Origin: Salinicola rhizosphaerae
GTDB taxonomy: Bacteria; Pseudomonadota; Gammaproteobacteria; Pseudomonadales; Halomonadaceae
Direction of reading: 5' to 3'
Length of the DNA: 64,000 bases
Assembly: GCF_014652715.1 (NCBI RefSeq)
Contig: NZ_BMZI01000001.1
Span: forward strand, 504,062-568,061
Below, in pieces: positions 33,905 to 42,267 of the stretch; the stretch's first letter is position 1; every line of letters starts with the position of its first letter. Below the pieces are notes generated by a model, which did not search any database, was not told where the DNA came from, and saw only the letters and a list, made by a program, of their open reading frames with translations. The position numbers and the translations under genes are program-made.

Positions 33905-34226
33905 GATTGAAATCGAGACCTTGGTAAATAATAAAAACTGCTATTGATTATGTAATAAACGGCTACCCGCACCAGACTTTCAAAATGGCAGCAGAAAAAA
34001 GTGGATGTGGGGCGTGCCGATGGGCGCACGAGGCACGCCACAGCCGCCACATTCTAGTCAAATTACGCGCTCATCGCATCCAGCTCGCACCCGCTCGGCG
34101 CGAACAAGGCAAGCCCCTCAGACCTCGATCCAGGCCTTTCGTTCCCTCGAGCTTGCCTCACCCGCCTGAGATGTCGGCCCGCGTCAGCGACTGCATGCAC
34201 CAGCGGCAGGCGGACCGCTGCTCGTA

Positions 34227-34285
34227 GCTCGTCGCTCGTCGCTCGTCGCTCGTCGCTCGTCGCTCGTCGCTCGTCGCTCGTCGCT
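34227..34285 (+). repeat. GCTCGTC heptanucleotide repeat array, 8.4 copies
   Basis: Eight exact consecutive copies of GCTCGTC from 34227 to 34282 plus GCT. It ends 41 bp upstream of the fliC promoter -35 element. Such an array can change copy number by slipped-strand mispairing. Confidence 0.95.
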
Positions 34286-34326
34286 AACGTTAACAAACCG
34301 CTACATCAAAAAAGCGAAATTGCCCC

Positions 34327-34353
34327 TAAAGCGAAAACCGCTAGCGCCGATAA
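34327..34353 (+). promoter_or_regulatory. Sigma-28 (FliA) promoter of fliC
   Basis: TAAAGCGA (34327-34334), an 11-bp spacer, then GCCGATAA (34346-34353). This is a perfect -10 and near-perfect -35 for the enterobacterial FliA consensus TAAAGTTT-N11-GCCGATAA. It would give a leader of roughly 100 nt before the fliC ATG. Confidence 0.9.
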
Positions 34354-34458
34354 CTGGGACAACGGCGACGGCGCCGTTGCAGTGAGGCTCGAGGGGCACA
34401 ATCGCCACCAGAGCTGACACCGGGCCCCAGCCCTACCACCGCAAGAAGGAATACGACG

Positions 34459-35322
34459 ATGGCAGTTATCAATACCAACATCACCTCGCTGATTGGTCAG
34501 AACAACCTGAACAAGTCCCAGAGCCAGCTCTCCACCGCGATGGAGCGTCTCTCCTCCGGCCTGCGCATCAACAGCGCCAAGGATGACGCCGCCGGTCAAG
34601 CCATCGCCAACCGTATGAGCAGCCAAGTTACCGGTCTGAACCAGGCTAGCCGTAACGCCAATGACGGTATTTCTCTGGCCCAGACCGCCGAAGGTTCTCT
34701 GGATCAGATCAACGACAACCTGCAGCGTATCCGTGAACTGACCGTCCAGGCTCAGAACGGCACCAACAGCGCCGCTGACATTGACTCCATCCAGAAGGAA
34801 GTCAATCAGCGTCTGGAAGAGATCAATCGAGTCACGGACCAGACCAGTTTCAATGGTACGGCCCTCTTCTCGCAGAACGCCACCGGCTCGTTCAGCATCC
34901 AGGTTGGTGCCAACGACAATGAAACCATCTCCATCGGCATAGGCTCTGCTTCCGGCTGGAACGCGTACTCCGGGACTGCAGCCAATGATATTGCTTCTGT
35001 ACACGGCACCACCCGTGGAGTCTCCGCGCAAGGATTTGACGTGCTTTCCAGTACCGCTCTCGCGGACCTCGACTCACTGGTTAGCAACGTCGACAACGAG
35101 CGCAGCAACCTCGGTGCGGTACAGAACCGTTTCGAGACTGCCATCGACAACATCACCACCACATCCACTAACCTGTCAGCGGCCAAATCCCGTATCGAAG
35201 ACGCTGATTACGCTGTCGAAGTGTCGAACATGACCCGGGCACAGATCCTGCAACAGGCAGGGACCTCGGTTCTGGCTCAGGCCAACCAGGTGCCGCAGGG
35301 CGTTCTCTCGTTGCTCCAGTAA
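34459..35322 (+). CDS. fliC: Flagellin
   Basis: Flagellar filament subunit, secreted through the flagellar type III system. The N-terminal D0/D1 domain ([45 protein letters not shown]) and C-terminal D1/D0 domain ([51 protein letters not shown]) are intact. The variable middle is short, so the protein has only 287 residues against about 500 in E. coli. AAGGA lies before the ATG. Serine- and threonine-rich surface stretches would be substrates for the modification genes that follow. Confidence 0.97.
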   Translation: MAVINTNITSLIGQNNLNKSQSQLSTAMERLSSGLRINSAKDDAAGQAIANRMSSQVTGLNQASRNANDGISLAQTAEGSLDQINDNLQRIRELTVQAQNGTNSAADIDSIQKEVNQRLEEINRVTDQTSFNGTALFSQNATGSFSIQVGANDNETISIGIGSASGWNAYSGTAANDIASVHGTTRGVSAQGFDVLSSTALADLDSLVSNVDNERSNLGAVQNRFETAIDNITTTSTNLSAAKSRIEDADYAVEVSNMTRAQILQQAGTSVLAQANQVPQGVLSLLQ

Positions 35323-35344
35323 TCATTTCGCAGCAGTAGATAGG

Positions 35345-35370
35345 GGCCGGCTATTAGCCGGCCTTTTTTT
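35345..35370 (+). terminator. Rho-independent terminator of fliC
   Basis: GGCCGGCT-ATT-AGCCGGCC followed by seven T residues, 22 bp after the fliC stop. It separates the highly expressed flagellin gene from the downstream modification genes. Confidence 0.95.
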
Positions 35371-35487
35371 CGCTCAAGGGTAAGGAAAGTACTATTAAAC
35401 GAACTCTTTTCTTGGCTTTCCCTCCGCCCCACCCGTGACATCCTTCATCCAACTCTAGACCGGCCTGTACTCTGAGAGACGGATGCA

Positions 35488-38334
35488 ATGAAACATGATC
35501 GTCTGACCCCCAAGAACCAGCAAAAGAAATTTGTCGACCTATATCAAGTGGGCAAGATATCTCAGGCACACTCACTGGCGCTGGAACTGGTCGCGCGACA
35601 CTCTCGTGATCCCTTTGCCTGGAAGTGCCTAGGCAACTGTCTTTTCCATATCGGCGATTTCGAAGAGGCGAAAAAGAGCCTTGAAACCGCTCTCTCTCTA
35701 GGGCCTGAAGATGCTTTAGCGCAGACCACTTTGTCTCGCGTATATTTCATGCTAGGAGAAACGGAACGGGCCATCGACATACAGAAGTCAAGCTTGAAAT
35801 CCGATCCGACTAACTCGAAGGCACACTTCAATCTAGCTACCATGCTACATCAGGCAGGAATGGGAGACCGTGCCTTACCCCATCTCGAAAAAGCTGAGCA
35901 ACTGGGTTACGGTCTTGCGGAAATATTATCTATTCGCAGCAACATTAAGGCTCTGAGCTTCAAATTTCAGGAAGGCCTAGAGGATCTCGAAAAGCTTTAT
36001 GAACTTAGGCCAGACGAGCCCGTCGTGCATAACAATCTGGCGAATTTCCACAAGGACGCCACAAATTTTGAAAAGTCTCTATTTCATTATCGGAAAGCGC
36101 AGGAGCTTTTTCCGGAATATATCACAGCTTATTCTAACGAGCTGTTGACGCTCCATTATATCCCCGGCGTCTCGAGCGAAGATATCTTCAAGCTGGCAAG
36201 TTCTTGGCACACTCGCTTTGCGGCGAACACGAAGCCGCTTAGTCAGCGTAATACCGATAACACACCGGACAAGAAACTCAAGGTTGGATTAATTTCCCCC
36301 AGCTTTCGCATCCATCCGGTTGGGTGGATGATAACCTCGGCAATCGCTCATCTGCCAGATGATATCGATATCGTTGCTTATAGCGATAGTGACGCCGAAG
36401 ACTTTATCACCCGAAAAATCAAGAGCGTCATCACTCAATGGCAGCCGTGCTACCATCTCGATGACGCGCAATTGGCGAATTTGATTCAAGAAGACGAGGT
36501 AGACATCCTGATCGATTTGGCGGGCCATGGAAGTGGCTCACGCCTCAAGGTCGCACTAATCAAGCCTGCCCCGATCATCGTCAAATGGGTCGGCATGCAA
36601 ATCAGCAGCATGGCAATGCCGTCCTTCGACTACTTCCTCAGTGATAAAATAGAGACACCCGAAGACGTTGACTCACTCTATACCGAGAAGCTCATCCGGC
36701 TGCCCGATGATTACATCTGCTATCTAACTCCATACTACAAACCTTCCATCACGGCCCTACCGGCCATGGAAAATCAATATATCACTTTTGGTTGTTTCAA
36801 CAATCCTGCCAAAGTCAACGACATTTTGCTGAGACAGTGGTCTCAAATCATGCACAAGGTCGCCAATAGTCGATTGTTCCTTAAGGGATCTCAATATAGC
36901 AGTCCTAAAATTTGCGAAAGGGTCCTGCACACACTAGAAAGCTGCGGAATCACGCGGGACCGGATCACGCTTGAAGGCCCATCCAATCATCAACGTTTGT
37001 TGGAGAGCTATAACAGAGTCGACATCTCTCTCGACACTTGGCCTTATTCGGGAGGACTGACCACTTGTGAAGCTTTGCTGATGGGCGTTCCCGTTGTCAC
37101 CCGAACCGGGCCGACATTCGCGGGCCGCCATAGCGCAACACATCTCACGAACGCTGGCATGCCAGAGCTGGTCACCGACAACTGGGAAGAGTACCGAGCC
37201 CGGGCCATTGGACTCGCCACCGACCTTACAAGTCTAAGTATCATTCGTGCCACGCTGCGCACCTATCTGGAACAGTCGCCTATCTGCGACGGCGCGCGTT
37301 TCGGTAAACACCTTCATAAGGCACTGCGCGCCATCTGGCAACGCCACTGTGAAGGCAAGTCGCCAGCCGCCCTCACTTTCAACAAAGGTGGTCAAGCTTG
37401 GTTCGAAGACGAGGCCAAGCCTGTAAAACTTACTACCGAATTGCAGCACGATTTCGACTGGAGTCTGGAAAGCCCCGTCACGATTCTAGATAACGGCGCC
37501 GGTATTGCGACACGCAGCGACGCCAAGGAGTTACTCGGCTCGGGCAACATTGCGGTCCTGGTATTCGATCCAGTAAACGCCATCAGCAATGCTGAGGAGC
37601 TGGCACAATACGGTGAAATTCAGCATTTCCCACAAGTCACGCTGGGTAATGGTCAACCCGCCATGCTCATAGAGGTTGAAGGCGAATACGACATTACTAG
37701 TTTGAAGCCGTTAGCCTCCGACATTGCCGATTCAATGCACACGTTGGAGATACCAAGTATCGCCCTGGACAGCATCGAAGGCTTGGAAAGCCTGGATGTA
37801 TTGGCCCTCGACGATCGCCACGACAACCTAGCGATTCTCGAATACGGCGCCAAAGCACTGAAAAAAGTACTACTGCTACAGATCCGGGTTCGCTTCAATC
37901 CCACTCATAAAAATCAGGCAGACCTCGGCAGCCTTATTCGATGGGCTAATAAACATGGCTTCCGTTTCCACCGCTTACACCATGCTGACTATCATAGTAG
38001 CGTGTCGGAAGAAGCATCGGTGCAACTAAAACAAGCCTCGGAACTAGTCACTGCTGATGCACTATTCGTGCCGGCGGCAGATCGCATTAAAAAAATGAGC
38101 AACAGTCAACGTATTAAGCTGGCATTTCTGCTACACCAACTCTACGGCATTCGCGACCTCAGCTATAATTTGTTGGCGACCGCAAACTCTATATTGGCAA
38201 ATAACTGGGAAAGATTCTTGGAAAACAAGGATGCTAAAACAAAACCATCCGCATTCAGCCAACCATTCGATTCTGGCTCAGACTGGAATAGCACGGACAC
38301 CATCTCCGACGATCTAGACAAACTGCTAAGGTAG
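35488..38334 (+). CDS. TPR / OGT-type (GT41) glycosyltransferase fused to an FkbM-like domain, likely flagellin glycosyltransferase
   Basis: 948 residues. N-terminal TPR-like repeats at about 5-210. Then comes the SPINDLY/O-GlcNAc-transferase catalytic region at about 260-610: VGLISPSFRIHPVGWM, DILIDLAGHGSGSRL, VKWVGMQISSMAMPSFDYFL, ITFGCFNNPAKVNDI (with the nucleotide-sugar-binding lysine), and DISLDTWPYSGGLTTCEAL. The last 300 residues look like a degenerate FkbM methyltransferase fold (ESLDVLALDDRHDNLAILEY, then ANKHGFRFHRLHHADY). Its place directly after fliC argues for flagellin O-glycosylation. Composition is clearly more AT-rich than the surroundings, suggesting transfer. Donor sugar unknown. 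Confidence 0.82.
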   Translation: MKHDRLTPKNQQKKFVDLYQVGKISQAHSLALELVARHSRDPFAWKCLGNCLFHIGDFEEAKKSLETALSLGPEDALAQTTLSRVYFMLGETERAIDIQKSSLKSDPTNSKAHFNLATMLHQAGMGDRALPHLEKAEQLGYGLAEILSIRSNIKALSFKFQEGLEDLEKLYELRPDEPVVHNNLANFHKDATNFEKSLFHYRKAQELFPEYITAYSNELLTLHYIPGVSSEDIFKLASSWHTRFAANTKPLSQRNTDNTPDKKLKVGLISPSFRIHPVGWMITSAIAHLPDDIDIVAYSDSDAEDFITRKIKSVITQWQPCYHLDDAQLANLIQEDEVDILIDLAGHGSGSRLKVALIKPAPIIVKWVGMQISSMAMPSFDYFLSDKIETPEDVDSLYTEKLIRLPDDYICYLTPYYKPSITALPAMENQYITFGCFNNPAKVNDILLRQWSQIMHKVANSRLFLKGSQYSSPKICERVLHTLESCGITRDRITLEGPSNHQRLLESYNRVDISLDTWPYSGGLTTCEALLMGVPVVTRTGPTFAGRHSATHLTNAGMPELVTDNWEEYRARAIGLATDLTSLSIIRATLRTYLEQSPICDGARFGKHLHKALRAIWQRHCEGKSPAALTFNKGGQAWFEDEAKPVKLTTELQHDFDWSLESPVTILDNGAGIATRSDAKELLGSGNIAVLVFDPVNAISNAEELAQYGEIQHFPQVTLGNGQPAMLIEVEGEYDITSLKPLASDIADSMHTLEIPSIALDSIEGLESLDVLALDDRHDNLAILEYGAKALKKVLLLQIRVRFNPTHKNQADLGSLIRWANKHGFRFHRLHHADYHSSVSEEASVQLKQASELVTADALFVPAADRIKKMSNSQRIKLAFLLHQLYGIRDLSYNLLATANSILANNWERFLENKDAKTKPSAFSQPFDSGSDWNSTDTISDDLDKLLR

Positions 38335-38342
38335 CATTCATC

Positions 38343-38903
38343 ATGCTCTCTATACAAAGAAGCACCACCCCCGACAACATTTCGACTTCGCCTGCACAGG
38401 CTAATAATGAGAACGACAGTGACTTCCTCGCCCTTCTTAGGACGGCCAAAAAAAACGAACTGCAAGCACTAGCCAAACTGCTGATGCCATTCATAACCGA
38501 TCTAGAACTGCGACAGCCAAAAATATGGGGCGAGCCAAGCAGGCTTCATGTTGATAGAGCAACGATATCGATAAATGATCTGTTGGTAAACACTCGCTCG
38601 GGAAATGTCACCATCAAGGAAGACTGCTTCTTTGGTCATCGTTGTATGCTATTAACCGGAACCCATGATTATAGGGAAACTGGTTTAAAAAGACTGAAAG
38701 CAGTGCCGGATACTGGTAGAGACATCACCTTGGAAAAAGGCGTATGGCTGGGCTCAGGCGTAACCGTTCTAGGCCCAGCCCACATCGGTGAGAATGCCGT
38801 GGTGGCCGCTGGCAGCTTGGTTACCCACGATGTACCTGCCAACACAATCGTAGCAGGACGACCTGCTAAACCTGTACGTAAAATCGATGGTTCCAAGTTA
38901 TGA
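38343..38903 (+). CDS. Hexapeptide-repeat (left-handed beta-helix) O-acyltransferase
   Basis: A 186-residue acetyltransferase-like protein. After a variable N-terminus it shows hexapeptide repeats (VTIKEDCFFGHRCMLLTGTHDY, with the catalytic-type histidine of the maltose/galactoside acetyltransferase group; ITLEKGVWLGSGVTVLGPAHIGENAVVAAGSLV) ending in PANTIVAGRPAKPVRKI. It starts 8 bp after the glycosyltransferase and overlaps the next gene by ATGA, so it is in the same operon. Likely acetylates a flagellin-linked or surface sugar. AT-rich. Confidence 0.82.
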   Translation: MLSIQRSTTPDNISTSPAQANNENDSDFLALLRTAKKNELQALAKLLMPFITDLELRQPKIWGEPSRLHVDRATISINDLLVNTRSGNVTIKEDCFFGHRCMLLTGTHDYRETGLKRLKAVPDTGRDITLEKGVWLGSGVTVLGPAHIGENAVVAAGSLVTHDVPANTIVAGRPAKPVRKIDGSKL

Positions 38904-39727
38904 TAGAAACAAAGAAAAACATCATTTTTACTATTACTCATGGCAGAACAGGAACGACCATGCTGACGGAGATATTGAAAATATTCTCCGACATCCGCAG
39001 CGAACATGAACCTGCTCCCAATTATTCTGACATACTCCCTAGTGTCAAAGAAAACCCTAGGGCATCGATAGAATTTTTAAAGGAAAAAATAAATATCATC
39101 AACAACTTAAAAGAGCAGCATTATGCTGAAACGAGCAACGTTTTCGGAAAGGGTTTTCTGATTCCACTCGTCAGGATGGGCATTTCTCCACAGCTAATCT
39201 TCCTCAATAGGAATTTCAGAAAAACAGCCAAAAGTCTATACACGCGTGGTAGCTTCCCGATGAGAACGACCTTAGGGAAACAGTTCTCAGCCGATCCAAC
39301 AGCACCTGGCTCTCTACCTATTTTTGAGCCCCAAACCCTTTCAAACTATCAGCTCTGTTATTGGGGTGTTTTAGACTCTTATTACCGGCAAATTCAAGCC
39401 GAGAGAATATACCAAAAGATATCCGGAAATTTCTTATGGGCCTCAACAGACGATTTTAAAGATTTTAATAAAACTTTAAAAGTTGGTAGTTTACTCGGCC
39501 TTCACGTCGACGATCTAGAAGAAGCCCGACGCATGCATAAAAAAATTACGACTATTCATCACAATCCCAACGTACCGTCTCCAGCTAATAGATGGCAGAC
39601 TTCAATTGATCATGATAAAGAAGAAACGGAGGTCATTGACAGAGTAGCTTTTTATGACCTGCTATTCATTGAAAATGTCCGAAACTCTCAGTTCATAGAT
39701 GCTTCTCTCGCTAAAAATTTACATTGA
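38900..39727 (+). CDS. Sulfotransferase-family protein
   Basis: 275 residues. The N-terminus IIFTITHGRTGTTMLTEIL resembles the 5'-phosphosulfate-binding loop of PAPS-dependent sulfotransferases (usually xxxPRSGTTxL). A possible 3'-phosphate site follows around FLNRNFRKTAKSLYTRGSF (about 105-123). The remainder matches no motif I can name. It overlaps the acyltransferase (ATGA), and its A+T content is the highest of the coding part of the window. It may sulfate a flagellin glycan using PAPS; kinase or other P-loop functions cannot be excluded. Confidence 0.68.
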   Translation: MIETKKNIIFTITHGRTGTTMLTEILKIFSDIRSEHEPAPNYSDILPSVKENPRASIEFLKEKINIINNLKEQHYAETSNVFGKGFLIPLVRMGISPQLIFLNRNFRKTAKSLYTRGSFPMRTTLGKQFSADPTAPGSLPIFEPQTLSNYQLCYWGVLDSYYRQIQAERIYQKISGNFLWASTDDFKDFNKTLKVGSLLGLHVDDLEEARRMHKKITTIHHNPNVPSPANRWQTSIDHDKEETEVIDRVAFYDLLFIENVRNSQFIDASLAKNLH

Positions 39728-40452
39728 TTAAAAATCTTGCACGTTCCCACTCTCAAGCGATTCGAGGTAAACATCAGGGAGCCGACTCCTTCGATGATTA
39801 GGACTTCACTGGGAGCGGAAATGCTCCAGTCGTCTGCCTAGAAGGTATCGACCGCTGCGAACAGAGACGGCTCGGCGCCGAGACGGACCGACTTCGGGGC
39901 CCCATCACGTCAGCCTGCTGGCGTTGGTAGTCGGCACAATCAGCAAGCCTGGACACCCCTCCGGCGGTAGCGATACCGGTTTCGCGGAGGTATTCTCTGG
40001 CAGCACGCTGGCACATTTGTGTCCATGGGACAGGGTCGCCTGCTGATACAAATGATGAATGGGAGCATCCGGCAGCCTATACCGTGGCACCGGCGATCTT
40101 CCGCGTTCCCCCCCCCCAATATACCGCACTTCTTTATGCTCCCAATCTCGCATCTTACCGACAGATCGGGACCTTAATGCAGGCGCCAGAAGTGGATGAC
40201 AACCACGTGAAACTGTTCTGAATGAATGGCCTCGGCCACATCACGACCTTTCTGTTTCGCGGCAGTGCGGAATATGAATTGGGAGATGCGGCTGCCGAAC
40301 ACATGAGCAGGCATCGCTAGCCAAGTCATCCCTCGCGTACCATCATCGCAAGCGGGGATACTTCGGAACACTCATTGACTTGCACCCAACGCCCACCGAG
40401 CGCACCATTTATCGCCTCCAACGATAAGCTTATGACGAGGCAGCACTCTACG
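39728..40452. other. Gene-free region, probably decayed sequence
   Basis: About 725 bp after the AT-rich island. It has only short open frames on both strands, none with a ribosome-binding site or recognisable motif, and a C10 homopolymer at 40108-40117. Composition returns towards the genome average. It may be the remains of a mobile element or lost gene at the island edge, but no transposase motif or terminal repeat could be identified. Confidence 0.5.
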
Positions 40453-42267
40453 ATGAGCCTTTGGCAGCGACTCACCGGTAGCGATACGAGAGAGCAAGTC
40501 CATTTGCGGGCGCGGCTGGCGCGTCTGTTTCCCATCTCCTCCTGGCTGCCCTACTACAATCGCCACCTGCTGGGGGAGGATCTGGTTGCGGCGGTGATCG
40601 TCACGCTGATGGTGATCCCGCAGGCGCTGGCTTACGCCATCCTGGCCGGGCTACCGCCGATCACCGGCCTCTACGCCAGCATGCTGCCGCTGATCGCCTA
40701 CACGATCTTCGGCACGAGCCGCACACTCGCCGTGGGGCCGATGGCGATCGTGTCGCTGATGACGGCTGCGGCGCTTTCGCCTCTCTACGCGTCCGGTACG
40801 CCCTCTTACAGCGAGGCCGCGACGACGCTGGCGATGCTCTCGGGTCTGATTCTCGCGCTCATGGGGCTTCTGAAACTGGGTTTTTTTGCCAACTTCCTGA
40901 GCCATCCGGTCGTTTCCGGCCTGCTGACGGCTTCCGGCGTGCTGATCGCGGCGAGCCAGTTCGCCAGTCTGATCGGTGTCGGGGGCGGGGGTTTCACGCT
41001 CATCGATCAGCTCGGCCACTTGATCACCCATCTCGCCCAGATCAACTGGCCGACGTTGCTGCTGGGCGCCTCGGCGCTGTTGTTTCTTCTACTGATGCGA
41101 CGCGCCGGGCCACTCTTGCGCCGGGTGGGGCTAAACGCCGGGGCAGCCACCTTTCTGGTTCGGCTCGGCCCGGTCATGGCGGTTGCGATCACGACGACCC
41201 TTTCCTGGGCGCTCGACCTGCCCGAGCATGGCGTCAGGGTCGTTGGCGAGATCCCCGAGCATTTGCCGCCGCTCAGCTTGCCCTCCTTTGACCCCGCGCT
41301 GCTGCGAGAGCTGCTGCTGCCAGCATTTCTGATCAGCGTCGTGGGCTTCATCGAGTCGGTCTCGCTGGCCCAGATGCTGGCCGCTCGCCGTCGCGAGCGA
41401 ATCTCGCCGGATCAGGAGCTGGTCGGGCTCGGCACCGCCAATCTGGCGGCGGCAATCACTTCCGGCATGCCGGTCACGGGCAGCCTTTCACGTACGGTGA
41501 TCAATTTCGACGCTGGCGCCCGCACCCCCGCGGCGGGGAGCTTCGCGGCGCTGGGCGTCGGCCTCGTGATTCTGTTTCTGACCTCGTTGATTGCCTATTT
41601 GCCGATCGCCACGCTGGCCGCGAGCATCATCGTTTCCGCCCTGACGCTAGTCGATCTACCCGGGCTCAAGCGTACATGGCGCTACTCTCGCAGCGATTTC
41701 GCGGCGATGCTGATGACGATCGTGCTGACGTTCATCGAGGGCGTGGAGGCCGGTGTCATGGCCGGTGTCGGCGTGTCGCTGGCGCTCTATCTATACCGCA
41801 CCAGCCGCCCGCATACCGCCGAGGTGGGTCGCCTGCCGGGAACGGAGCACTTTCGCAACATTCAGCGCCACGATGCCGAAGTGGACGATGAGATCGCGCT
41901 GCTGCGTATCGATGAGAGTCTCTATTTTGCCAACGCCCGCTATCTGGAAGACACGGTCTACGGGCTACTGGCTGACCGACCGAACCTGAAGCACATGGTT
42001 CTGATCTGCTCGGCGGTCAATCTGATCGACGCCTCGGCGCTGGAAAGCCTCGAGGCGATCAACGCCAGATTGAAGGACTCCGCCATCGAGCTGCATCTGG
42101 CAGAGGTGAAAGGGCCGGTCATGGACCGCCTGCGCAAGAGCGACTTGCTCGACCATCTTGGCGGCGAGGTCTATCTCAGCACCTACGCCGCCTGGACCGA
42201 TCTTCGTCATCGGCTGGAGAACGCGAAGCTCAGTCAGGAAACGCCACCAGCGCCGGCGGATGCCTAG
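40453..42267 (+). CDS. SulP-family (SLC26) inorganic anion transporter with STAS domain
   Basis: An inner-membrane anion transporter (sulfate or bicarbonate). N-terminal SulP signature (LPYYNRHLLGEDLVAAVIVTLMVIPQALAYAILAGLPPITGLYAS), 12-14 helices, SGMPVTGSLSRTVINFDAGARTP near residue 365, and a C-terminal cytoplasmic STAS domain (about 470-590; VLICSAVNLIDASALESLEAINARL). I chose the ATG at 40453 (MSLWQRL), preceded by GAGG; an ATG at 40432 is possible. Substrate cannot be read from sequence. With the PAPS-related genes elsewhere in the window, sulfate is plausible. Confidence 0.92.
   Translation: MSLWQRLTGSDTREQVHLRARLARLFPISSWLPYYNRHLLGEDLVAAVIVTLMVIPQALAYAILAGLPPITGLYASMLPLIAYTIFGTSRTLAVGPMAIVSLMTAAALSPLYASGTPSYSEAATTLAMLSGLILALMGLLKLGFFANFLSHPVVSGLLTASGVLIAASQFASLIGVGGGGFTLIDQLGHLITHLAQINWPTLLLGASALLFLLLMRRAGPLLRRVGLNAGAATFLVRLGPVMAVAITTTLSWALDLPEHGVRVVGEIPEHLPPLSLPSFDPALLRELLLPAFLISVVGFIESVSLAQMLAARRRERISPDQELVGLGTANLAAAITSGMPVTGSLSRTVINFDAGARTPAAGSFAALGVGLVILFLTSLIAYLPIATLAASIIVSALTLVDLPGLKRTWRYSRSDFAAMLMTIVLTFIEGVEAGVMAGVGVSLALYLYRTSRPHTAEVGRLPGTEHFRNIQRHDAEVDDEIALLRIDESLYFANARYLEDTVYGLLADRPNLKHMVLICSAVNLIDASALESLEAINARLKDSAIELHLAEVKGPVMDRLRKSDLLDHLGGEVYLSTYAAWTDLRHRLENAKLSQETPPAPADA

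Larger units (their letters stand above)
33905..34458. other. Divergent region between the MvaT-like gene and fliC
   Basis: 554 bp. It contains an AT-rich stretch after the minus-strand gene, a gene-free GC-rich segment (about 34020-34220), the 7-bp repeat array and the fliC sigma-28 promoter, the last two listed separately. No credible coding sequence seen. Confidence 0.65.

Noticed and set aside
40108-40117. C10 homopolymer as a phase-variation switch
   Set aside because: It lies in no credible gene or promoter, so no switching target can be named.
39931-40223. 97-codon open plus-strand frame in the island scar
   Set aside because: No start codon at its 5' end and no motif; expected by chance in GC-rich DNA.
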